DNA from: CALAMC01 sp964459465
Lineage (GTDB): Bacteria; Zixibacteria; MSB-5A5; GN15; PGXB01
Direction: 5' to 3'
DNA length: 64,000 nt
Assembly: GCA_964459465.1 (NCBI GenBank)
Contig: CAYWLR010000018.1
Span: forward strand, 6,463 to 70,462
Position numbers and translations under genes: made by a program. This document shows positions 33,025 through 40,565 of the stretch, piece after piece (the stretch's first letter is position 1; each line of letters begins with the position of its first letter). The notes beneath the pieces were generated by a model that was given only the letters and a program-made list of their open reading frames with translations, had not been told where the DNA came from and ran no database searches.

Positions 33025-35091
33025 ATGGCAGAAGCCAAAAAAACGTCCGAAAAAAAAACAACCATGACGGGAGGTGATACCGAAGCAAGGGTGACCAAGC
33101 GCAAAGCCGCGAGATCCGCCAAGACGACGACCAGAAAAATCAAGAAGGTCAAAGTTGCCGGAACAGAAAACGTCCAGCAAGCGGAGGAGACGCGTCAGGA
33201 GCGGGAGCTGCAGGTTACATCGCGTCAGCAAAGGTTAAAAGAAAAGGCGCAGAAGCGCATCGAGACGGTTGCGCCGGATGACATCGCAACGATCGCATCG
33301 ATGCGTCTGACCGACATCGAAAGCAAGCAGTACTCCGATATGGAGTATAAGTCTCTTCTGGAGATGTACGAAGGTACGATCAAGGACATCAAAGAGGGTG
33401 AAATCGTCAACGGGACGGTTCTGGGCGTCACCAAGGACGACGTTATAGTCGACGTCGGATTCAAATCGGAAGGGATTATTCCCATTTCCGAATTCACGGA
33501 ACCGATCAACATTTCGGTCGGTGAGAAAATCGACGTATATCTCGAGGAATTCGAGGACCAGAACGGCCAGCTGATTTTATCCAAACAGAAGGCCGATTTC
33601 ATGCGCGTCTGGGAAAATATCCGTGAGGCGCACGATTCGGGCAACCTGATTGCCGGCAAACTGGTTCGCCGCATCAAAGGCGGGGTGGTCGTGGACATCA
33701 TGGGTGTCGACGCTTTTCTCCCCGGCTCACAGATATCGTTGCGGCAGGTTCCGGATTTCGATGCCTTGATCGGCCAGACGATGGAACTCAAGATCATCAA
33801 GCTCAACAAGAGCCGCCGCAACATCGTCGTTTCCCGCCGGGTGGTGCTGGAGGAGGAACGCGAGGCCAAACGTTCGGCCCTGCTCGATGAAATCGAAGTC
33901 GGCCAGGTTCGTGAGGGTATAGTCAAGAACATCACCGATTTCGGCGTCTTCATCGATTTGAACGGCGTTGACGGTTTGTTGCACATTACGGACATGTCGT
34001 GGGGACGAATCAAGCACCCGTCGGAGATGGTTTCGCTGGGCGACCGCATTTCGGTCAAGATTCTCGACTTTGACGACAAGACATCGCGTATATCGCTGGG
34101 TTTGAAGCAGCTGACGCCGTACCCATGGGAAAATATCGAAGAGAAATATCCCATCGGGAAAAAGGTCACGGGCAAGGTCGTATCGATTACCGACTATGGT
34201 TCCTTCGTGGAGCTGGAAAAGGGTGTCGAAGGTTTGATTCACATATCCGAAATGTCCTGGACGCAGCATATCAAGCACCCGTCCAAGATCATGAGTGTCG
34301 GCGATAAGATTGATGCCGTGGTATTATCGGTGGACCGGGAGAACGAGAAGATATCGCTGGGCATCAAGCAGATGGAACCGGATCCCTGGGAAACGATCGA
34401 GATGAAATACCCCATCGGCAAAATCGTTTCCGGCAAAGTGCGCAACCTTACGGCCTTCGGGGCTTTCATCGAACTCGAAGAAGGCATCGACGGGCTGATT
34501 CATATTTCCGATATGTCCTGGACCAAGCGTATCCAGCACCCGTCGGAACTGATGAAGAAGGGCGATAAGATTGACATCAAGATTCTGCGCATCGACCACG
34601 ACAATCGTCGCATTTCGCTGGGCTTTAAGCAGTTGAAGGACGATCCCTGGCCGGAATTAAGCCGCAAGTTCTCGATGGGCACGGAGTGTCTGGGGACCAT
34701 TACCCGGGTTCTGGACCGCGGCGTGACGGTGGAGCTCGACGGCGACGTGGAAGGATTCGTTCCGACCAATCAGCTGGGGCGTGCCGACCTGGAGAATGCC
34801 GAAGGCGTTTTCAAGGAAGGCGAGCAGATTCCGCTGCAGGTAATCGAATTCGACCGCCAGGCGCATAAGATAATTCTATCGGTCACGGCCTACTATAAGA
34901 AGCGCGAGCAACAGGAGATGGATCAATTCCTGGCCAAGCACCCGACTCGCACTATGAGCATGGGCGACGTCATGGGTCAGAAGGCCAGCGAGGCACTCAA
35001 GTCGGACAACGCCGACGATGCGCCCGCTTCGGACGCGGACGATACTTCTGCCGATAATCCTTCCGAAGGAGACGAAATCAAGGATGCCTGA
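33025..35091 (+). CDS. rpsA: 30S ribosomal protein S1 with Lys-rich N-terminal extension
   Basis: A 688-residue S1 protein with six S1 RNA-binding domains (about residues 127-195, 210-280, 292-362, 377-450, 465-535, 552-625). Each repeat has the family pattern; examples are GIVKNITDFGVFIDLNGVDG and GKVVSITDYGSFVELEKGVE. Before the first domain is an unusually long extension of about 125 residues rich in Lys, Thr and Ala, and the C-terminal 60 residues are acidic. S1 binds mRNA on the 30S subunit and initiates translation, mainly on leadered or structured messages; leaderless mRNAs usually need it less, which is of interest here. A strong AAGGAGG precedes ATG 33025. A strong terminator follows. 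Confidence 0.96.
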   Translation: MAEAKKTSEKKTTMTGGDTEARVTKRKAARSAKTTTRKIKKVKVAGTENVQQAEETRQERELQVTSRQQRLKEKAQKRIETVAPDDIATIASMRLTDIESKQYSDMEYKSLLEMYEGTIKDIKEGEIVNGTVLGVTKDDVIVDVGFKSEGIIPISEFTEPINISVGEKIDVYLEEFEDQNGQLILSKQKADFMRVWENIREAHDSGNLIAGKLVRRIKGGVVVDIMGVDAFLPGSQISLRQVPDFDALIGQTMELKIIKLNKSRRNIVVSRRVVLEEEREAKRSALLDEIEVGQVREGIVKNITDFGVFIDLNGVDGLLHITDMSWGRIKHPSEMVSLGDRISVKILDFDDKTSRISLGLKQLTPYPWENIEEKYPIGKKVTGKVVSITDYGSFVELEKGVEGLIHISEMSWTQHIKHPSKIMSVGDKIDAVVLSVDRENEKISLGIKQMEPDPWETIEMKYPIGKIVSGKVRNLTAFGAFIELEEGIDGLIHISDMSWTKRIQHPSELMKKGDKIDIKILRIDHDNRRISLGFKQLKDDPWPELSRKFSMGTECLGTITRVLDRGVTVELDGDVEGFVPTNQLGRADLENAEGVFKEGEQIPLQVIEFDRQAHKIILSVTAYYKKREQQEMDQFLAKHPTRTMSMGDVMGQKASEALKSDNADDAPASDADDTSADNPSEGDEIKDA

Positions 35092-35130
35092 TTCGGATTT
35101 CTGAATTCTTCGCACAGGATTTATAGATAC

Positions 35131-35156
35131 AAGGCGGCGGGACGACCCGCCGCTTT
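35131..35156 (+). terminator. terminator after rpsA, overlapping the next promoter
   Basis: GCGGCGGG (35134-35141) and CCCGCCGC (35146-35153) pair over a 4-nt loop, flanked by AA and TTT. The TTT runs into the -35 box of the mtaB promoter. Confidence 0.85.
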
Positions 35157-35183
35157 GATTTTGGGGAGCTTTTCGTATATATT
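35155..35183 (+). promoter_or_regulatory. leaderless promoter of mtaB
   Basis: TTGATT (35155-35160), a 17-nt spacer and TATATT (35178-35183), then exactly 6 nt before ATG 35190. Confidence 0.6.
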
Positions 35184-35189
35184 TTAACC

Positions 35190-36470
35190 ATGACCAAGAT
35201 GGCTTTAGAAACGATCGGGTGTCGGCTCAATCAGTATGAGACCGAAAAAATGGCGGCGCGTCTTTTGGCCTGCGGGTTCGAGCGGGTCTCGATTAAAGAT
35301 GATGCCGATGTGTACATAATCAACACCTGCACCGTCACCGGTCGGGCCGACGCCACCTGCCGTAATATTATATCCCGAATTGCCCGGCGGGAAAAAAAAT
35401 CGGCTCTGGTCGTGGCCGGTTGTTATGTCGATGCCGACCCCGAAAAGATGGCGTCCCTGACCGGCGTGGACCTGATTATTCCCAATAGCCGGAAAGACGA
35501 TATTGTCGCCATACTCATGGAAAAATTTCCGGCTTTATTCGACGGCCGTTTGCCGCACGAGGATGTCGCAGTTCTGATCGATTTTCACGAGCACAATCGG
35601 GCGTGGATAAAAATCGGTGCCGGCTGTAATCAGAATTGCGCTTATTGTATCATTCCCCGCGTGCGGGGACGCATTCAAAATCGTCCGGCCGATGAAATAA
35701 TCAGAGAAATCAATTGTCTTTCGGAAAACGGATATAATGAGGTCGTTTTGACCGGGGTGCATATCGGCAAGTATCGTGATGCCGGGGCCAAGAGCCTTTC
35801 CGATTTGATTGGCCGTATTCTGGAACGGACACCGTTGAGCCGGGTCCGGCTGTCGTCGATAGAGCCGCAGGAAGTGGATGATGAACTTCTGGGCGTGATG
35901 CACGATGGGGGGCGTCGGGTCTGTCGGCATCTGCACATCCCTCTTCAATCAGGGTCTGACCGGATTTTGAGAATCATGCACCGTCCGTATTTATCTGATG
36001 ATTATATTCGAATTTGTGAAAACGCCAAAAACAAGATCCCCGGTCTGGTAATCGGCGCGGATATCATAGTCGGGTTTCCCGGTGAAACCGACGAGGATTT
36101 CGGCGGTTCGGTGAACGTCGCCCGAAGCGGCGTGGTCGATTATATTCATGCTTTTTCATATTCGGACAGGCCCGGCACGGAGGCGTCGCTTATGTCGGGC
36201 AAGATAAAGCCGGATATTATCAAGCAGAGAAATAGAATCCTGCGCGAAATTTCGGCTGATAATTACGAGCGTGCCCTCAAACGGGAAATCGGTCGGACGG
36301 CCTATATAATATCGGAATATAGGGATGAGGGAGGGAGTCGTTATTATGGCATGACCGATAATTATTTGCAGGCCGTTATTCCGCATGAGTGCGGCGGAGG
36401 CAAAAAAATAATCGCGATGCAAGTCACCGGCGCCGATGCGAATTATCTTTCGGGCGAGATTATCGGGTAA
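35190..36470 (+). CDS. mtaB: tRNA (N6-threonylcarbamoyladenosine37-2-methylthio)transferase
   Basis: A 426-residue radical-SAM methylthiotransferase that adds a methylthio group to t6A37 of ANN-decoding tRNAs. The N-terminal UPF0004 domain has TIGCRLNQYETEKM (the MtaB-type start), NTCTVTGRAD and VVAGCYVDADPE, carrying three cluster cysteines. The radical-SAM core has CNQNCAYCIIPRVRG, with the CxxxCxxC that binds the second 4Fe-4S cluster. A TRAM-like C-terminus follows. GCRLNQ and the length favour MtaB over MiaB or RimO. The predicted leaderless start at ATG 35190 is followed 9 nt later by a second ATG (35199) that could serve if transcription begins slightly later. Confidence 0.9.
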   Translation: MTKMALETIGCRLNQYETEKMAARLLACGFERVSIKDDADVYIINTCTVTGRADATCRNIISRIARREKKSALVVAGCYVDADPEKMASLTGVDLIIPNSRKDDIVAILMEKFPALFDGRLPHEDVAVLIDFHEHNRAWIKIGAGCNQNCAYCIIPRVRGRIQNRPADEIIREINCLSENGYNEVVLTGVHIGKYRDAGAKSLSDLIGRILERTPLSRVRLSSIEPQEVDDELLGVMHDGGRRVCRHLHIPLQSGSDRILRIMHRPYLSDDYIRICENAKNKIPGLVIGADIIVGFPGETDEDFGGSVNVARSGVVDYIHAFSYSDRPGTEASLMSGKIKPDIIKQRNRILREISADNYERALKREIGRTAYIISEYRDEGGSRYYGMTDNYLQAVIPHECGGGKKIIAMQVTGADANYLSGEIIG

Positions 36471-36606
36471 GCAGAAAAAACCGGAATATCTGGCCCAATT
36501 CAGCGGAAAAATTTTCTATTTGTTACAGTCCCGGCTGTCTGTACGGGGGGTTCCCTGTCAATGTAACATATCGTCATTCAATGAGATGCGTCAATCGTCA
36601 AACGAT
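36471..36606. other. upstream region of the flagellar operon
   Basis: This 136-bp stretch precedes a sigma-54 promoter (36607-36621). It is the natural place for enhancer sites for an NtrC-type activator. Short direct and inverted motifs are present, but nothing is strong enough to call as an operator. Confidence 0.4.
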
Positions 36607-36621
36607 TGGCATGGGGCTTGC
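36607..36621 (+). promoter_or_regulatory. sigma-54 promoter of the flagellar operon
   Basis: TGGCAT (36607-36612), GGGGC and TTGC (36618-36621) match the -24/-12 consensus TGGCAC-N5-TTGC, with the required GG and GC dinucleotides 10 bp apart. It is about 43 nt before ATG 36665, leaving a normal leader. It is one mismatch from consensus and lies directly before the first flagellar gene. Confidence 0.75.
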
Positions 36622-36664
36622 GAAAATATCTGCCGGAGAAATACCATATTTGTGTGGATAAAAA

Positions 36665-37471
36665 ATGGCAGACGAAGAAAAGAAAGTTCCGGAAGACAAC
36701 GAAATCAAGGCGCTTGATGATGATACCCCGGATGATCAGGAACAGCAGGCGGCATCGCCCGGCGGTTTGAAGGGGTTTATCAAGAGGTATTTAGTTTGGG
36801 CCATAATCGGTTTGGCGGTTGTGGTTCTGGCCTATATGATTCCTCAATTCTTCAAGGGCGATAAAAAGCCGCCGGCCGAAACTGCCGCAGAACCGGCCGC
36901 GGATTCGACGGCGGTCGATACCGAAAATCGGGATTCTCTGATGCAGGTTGCCGCCCGGCCTCTGGAACTCAATGAGCTTGATGCGGAAGAACTGGAAGAG
37001 CTTCTCGCCATGCGCGGCATGTTCGATTATCTCGACACCGCCGCTATTCTCGAAGAAATGAGCATGATGGGCGAAGTGCATGAAGATATCAAGTACGACA
37101 GCGTGCCCATGACCGCGGCCGACTCGGTCGATACTCTCAACTGGATCGATCGGGAGATGCAGAAAATAGCGGTCGAGCGGGACTCTCTTCAAAGGTTAAA
37201 GGAGGATTTGCAGAAATTAGACAAAAAAGTAACGCAGGCGTCGAATCGGCTGGACCAGGCCGAAGCGGCGCGACTGACCAAGCTGGCCCGTCTGTATGAC
37301 GGCATGAAACCGGCGGAAGTGGCAAGCCTGTTCGAGAACCTCCCGGACAGCGTCATTGTATTGATTTTGCCCAAAATGAAACCGGCACATGCCTCCAAGA
37401 TACTGGGGCTGATGAAGCCCAAGCGCGCGGCCAGCATTTCAACCAAATTGATCACGGTAACGGAACAATGA
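36665..37471 (+). CDS. MotE-like flagellar protein
   Basis: A 268-residue protein. A short acidic cytoplasmic N-terminus is followed by a membrane helix at about 42-60 (LVWAIIGLAVVVLAYMIPQ), a Pro/Ala-rich linker, a coiled coil at about 165-205, and a C-terminal segment (about 210-268) with the MgtE_N/FliG-like text LYDGMKPAEVASLFENLPDSVIVLILPKMKPAHASKILG, broken here for reporting limits. This arrangement is that of MotE-type periplasmic chaperones of the flagellar motor and of YlxF-type proteins encoded before fliK. It overlaps fliK by 4 nt and is the first gene of the operon, directly behind the sigma-54 promoter. The precise partner is unknown. Confidence 0.72.
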   Translation: MADEEKKVPEDNEIKALDDDTPDDQEQQAASPGGLKGFIKRYLVWAIIGLAVVVLAYMIPQFFKGDKKPPAETAAEPAADSTAVDTENRDSLMQVAARPLELNELDAEELEELLAMRGMFDYLDTAAILEEMSMMGEVHEDIKYDSVPMTAADSVDTLNWIDREMQKIAVERDSLQRLKEDLQKLDKKVTQASNRLDQAEAARLTKLARLYDGMKPAEVASLFENLPDSVIVLILPKMKPAHASKILGLMKPKRAASISTKLITVTEQ

Positions 37472-39330
37472 TTAACACTCAAACTGAAATTATGAGTCTT
37501 TTCTTGCCCATAAGTAAGGGCATGCCGACAGAAGGTGCGACAATCGCCGGCGGTGAGACCGCGGAATCGTTGATTCAAAAGGGCGATTTTCTGCAGTTTT
37601 TGCTTGGATCATACCGGTTCGACGCGAAGATAAAAGAGTTTGCACCGCTTTCGGATGCCGAAGTGCCGGACAATGAAAAGCTCGCCGCACAAGTTCCCGC
37701 CGGATCGGAAGAAATATCGAATGTCGAAATGGTCAAGGTGATGGTTCCCTCGGATCTCGTATTCGGGGCCGTGAATTCGAATGCTTTTAACAACTCGGTT
37801 ATGATACAAAATGCCGACAGGCAAGCTTGTCCGGATAAGTGCACGGACATGCTAATGAAGATGCCTCCGGTTGTTAATAATGAAACAGAAGCAGATGCCC
37901 TTGCGGATAAATACATAAACGTGAACGACCGACAGGTCGGACAGATTGATAATACCGTTTTATCCGTAAAGAACGCGCCGCTGATCGAGGCGAAATTCAC
38001 AGCTGGACGAATAATCGATGCCAATGGGGTTCTCACGGGCAAAGAGCCGGCGGAACAGCCTGAGTCCAGCCCCAAGACCGGGGGTCAAATTACCATCACG
38101 GGACGGCCTCACGTGAATGATTTCGCAATGGCAGATGACGATACGGTTTTTTCCGACCAGCGGTTGAACCGCCTGGCCGATAATCTGGCGGTGCGATCGG
38201 CTGAAATCAAACAGGTATGCCCGCAAGGGATAGCCAGAACGATTGCGGCCGATATCACTCAAGATGCGGTCTGGCCAGAAATGGTCTTATCGAAAGATGT
38301 TTTCTATAAGACCGGCCGGATGGAGACAAATCTACCGACCGGTGTCTCTCAAGAGGCGGCCGGGGTGGAAACGAGTCTGCCGACCGGTGTCACCCAAAAG
38401 GCGGCCCGGGTGGAAATGACGGTTACGACCGACGTTTCTTTTAGGGCGGCTGTGTCGGGAGCGTCTCGTCCGATTGATGTTTCACAAAAAGCGGCGATGC
38501 CGGAAGCGTCTGTCCCAGCTGAATTGCCTTCAAAGACGGTCGGGGCGGAAGCGCATGCCCATGTCGATACTTCTCAACAATCGGCACGGCCCCAAACGCT
38601 TCCGGAATCATCGGATTTCTCGCGGGTTCGTAATTCCGCGCAGGATAAGTCGGAGGCGCCGCGAACGACTGTCACATCAACCCATTCGGCGGAAAACGGG
38701 AGCGACGATGAAACAGTCGTCAGTTCCACAAGCAGTAACATATCTTTGGTTCCCTCCAAAAAGGTTGCCAAAGAAAGTTCCGGGGCCGTTGTTTCGGTGA
38801 AATCGACACCGCAAACACCGGCGGAATCATCGCGACCCATTGCCCAGGCGACCGGTCCGACCGAAAAAGGCGTTTCGGTCACGACACGTGCCGAGGTTCC
38901 GGCCGTCCGGTTTGTTCTTCCGGAGAATGTTCGGGAGAGCATTATACGGCCGGGCAATACGATAACGCTGCGCATGGAACCGGAGCATCTCGGTTCGGTA
39001 AGGCTGACTTTGACGGCGCATAATAACACTTTGACAGGGCGCATCGTGGTGGAAAGCCCCGCCGCCAAACTGGCTGTGGAATCCAACGTGCACATTCTTC
39101 AAAATCGATTGTCCGAAGAGGGTTTGCACCTGGAGCAGTTTCAGGTTTCGGTCGGGGGTGAACAGGCCCGGCAGTTTGGACACAGCGACGGGTCACAATT
39201 CGGTCAAGCGCCAACGGCTCAAACGTTATCGTCCGGGCGAACCGCGACTTCCATCGCGGCGACATCGGCGGCGCCATCCATGACGGGTGGCGGTTATGTC
39301 AATGCCGGGGGCGTCAACTGGCTGGCTTAG
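37468..39330 (+). CDS. fliK: flagellar hook-length control protein
   Basis: A 620-residue protein. The C-terminal domain (about 480-568) has the Flg_hook signature LRMEPEHLGSVRLTLTAHNN, broken after a few residues by LEQFQVSVGGEQ, typical of FliK. The long N-terminal part is disordered, with low complexity and imperfect repeats at about 287-390 (segments such as LPTGVSQEAAG, LPTGVTQKAAR, PIDVSQKAAM). FliK acts as the molecular ruler of the hook and switches export specificity through FlhB. The N-terminal region sets hook length, so the repeats are of interest. It starts by a 4-nt overlap with the MotE-like gene. Confidence 0.9.
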   Translation: MINTQTEIMSLFLPISKGMPTEGATIAGGETAESLIQKGDFLQFLLGSYRFDAKIKEFAPLSDAEVPDNEKLAAQVPAGSEEISNVEMVKVMVPSDLVFGAVNSNAFNNSVMIQNADRQACPDKCTDMLMKMPPVVNNETEADALADKYINVNDRQVGQIDNTVLSVKNAPLIEAKFTAGRIIDANGVLTGKEPAEQPESSPKTGGQITITGRPHVNDFAMADDDTVFSDQRLNRLADNLAVRSAEIKQVCPQGIARTIAADITQDAVWPEMVLSKDVFYKTGRMETNLPTGVSQEAAGVETSLPTGVTQKAARVEMTVTTDVSFRAAVSGASRPIDVSQKAAMPEASVPAELPSKTVGAEAHAHVDTSQQSARPQTLPESSDFSRVRNSAQDKSEAPRTTVTSTHSAENGSDDETVVSSTSSNISLVPSKKVAKESSGAVVSVKSTPQTPAESSRPIAQATGPTEKGVSVTTRAEVPAVRFVLPENVRESIIRPGNTITLRMEPEHLGSVRLTLTAHNNTLTGRIVVESPAAKLAVESNVHILQNRLSEEGLHLEQFQVSVGGEQARQFGHSDGSQFGQAPTAQTLSSGRTATSIAATSAAPSMTGGGYVNAGGVNWLA

Positions 39331-39339
39331 GAGAATATT

Positions 39340-40038
39340 ATGTCTGAAGTAAACAGTGTTTCAGGAAGTTCCAGCAATGTTTTTACGACCGCGGCCACCG
39401 ATACGCTGGGCAAGGACGATTTCCTTGAATTATTGGTCACCAAAATGACCAACCAGGATCCTCTGGAGCCGATGAAAGATGAAGACTTTATCGCCCAGCT
39501 GGCGCAATTTTCGCAGCTGGAACAAACCTATAACATGAACCAGCTTCTGCAGGAGTCGATAAATCTGGATTATCTGCAGATGCAGACCATCAACAATACA
39601 ATGGCGACCAATCTGATCGGCAAGGAAGTGCAGGCGTCATACGACAGCATTTATCTCAGTGAGTCCAATAAGCCCGCGATTAATTTTTCGATCGATGACT
39701 ACGCCACGGAAGTCAAAATAACGATTTCCAACAGCGATGGGACGGTTGTCCGTACCCTGACGGGCGAAAAATTAAAAGCCGGGGATAATTCCATGACATG
39801 GGACGGTTGCGACGACAGCGGTCGGCGGCTGGGCGCGGGCATGTATTCGATAGAAGTCGAAGCGTACGATGCCACCGGTGAAAGCGTCACGTCCTCGACC
39901 TATGTCCGGGGCCTGGTCGAAGGTGTCGTATACCGCGACGGGGCGGCGTTGCTGAAGGTCAATGGCCTTGAAATCACGCTGGCCAATGTCGAAGAGATTT
40001 TGACGCATGCGGGAAAATCCGACGAGGATGACGGGTAA
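39340..40038 (+). CDS. flgD: flagellar hook assembly cap protein
   Basis: A 232-residue hook-cap scaffold. The N-terminal export and assembly motif is visible: TLGKDDFLELLVTKMTNQDP, followed by DEDFIAQLAQFSQLEQ (about 20-60). The C-terminal half has a FlgD Ig-like domain (ISNSDGTVVRTLTGE, MTWDGCDDSGRRLGAGMYSI). GGAGAAT lies before ATG 39340. It directly follows fliK. The Ig-like domain is the same fold used as the sorting tail in the secreted proteins at 18101 and 21696. Confidence 0.95.
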   Translation: MSEVNSVSGSSSNVFTTAATDTLGKDDFLELLVTKMTNQDPLEPMKDEDFIAQLAQFSQLEQTYNMNQLLQESINLDYLQMQTINNTMATNLIGKEVQASYDSIYLSESNKPAINFSIDDYATEVKITISNSDGTVVRTLTGEKLKAGDNSMTWDGCDDSGRRLGAGMYSIEVEAYDATGESVTSSTYVRGLVEGVVYRDGAALLKVNGLEITLANVEEILTHAGKSDEDDG

Positions 40039-40082
40039 ACCGGGCGTTGGCAGAAAGATGAAAGGAATAGAAAGGGACAAAG

Positions 40083-40466
40083 ATGAGAATAGGGGAGTTT
40101 AATTCACAGGTTAACCTGCTCGAGATCGCCTCACGGCCGCAAGCGGGCACGACAAGGGACGCCGCGAAGGCTTCGTTCAAAGACGTTTTCGATAAGGAGC
40201 TGGCCCAGGCGGCCGGCGTGTCTTTTTCAAAGCATGCTCAAACGCGGCTTTATTCGCGGGGAATAACGATGTCCAGCCAGAAGCTGATGCAGTTGTCGGA
40301 AGCCATGGACAAAGCGGCCTCCAAGGGGTCGCGCGAGACGCTGATACTCGACGACGATGCGGCCTACGTGGCGTCGGTTGAAAACCGGACGATCATAACC
40401 GCTTTCGGGCGGGAAAACCTAAGGGAAGGAGTCATCACTTCGATCGACTCGGCCATAATATTGTGA
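40083..40466 (+). CDS. flagellar operon protein (flg_new/TIGR02530 type)
   Basis: A 127-residue protein conserved between flgD and flgE in many flagellar operons. The family text is FSKHAQTRLYSRGITMSS, LMQLSEAMDKAASKGSRETL, and VASVENRTIITAFGRENLREGV. Its function is unknown; an export or hook-assembly role is assumed from position. A weak ribosome-binding site precedes ATG 40083. Confidence 0.8.
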   Translation: MRIGEFNSQVNLLEIASRPQAGTTRDAAKASFKDVFDKELAQAAGVSFSKHAQTRLYSRGITMSSQKLMQLSEAMDKAASKGSRETLILDDDAAYVASVENRTIITAFGRENLREGVITSIDSAIIL

Positions 40467-40565
40467 AGAAATGAAAATGAAATCAAACATAAACATTAAC
40501 CGTAAGACTGGACTCCGTTTCAGGACGGGGAGGTCTTGCCGTACATTAATGGAGGTAAGCCTGCC

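Noticed and set aside
37468..39330. FliK repeats as a CRISPR or satellite array
   Set aside because: The repeats are imperfect at the DNA level and stay in frame with the fliK product.
40500..40565. Sigma-54 promoter before flgE
   Set aside because: GG and GC pairs are not 10 bp apart in any alignment; the AGGTCTTGCC text is a chance resemblance.
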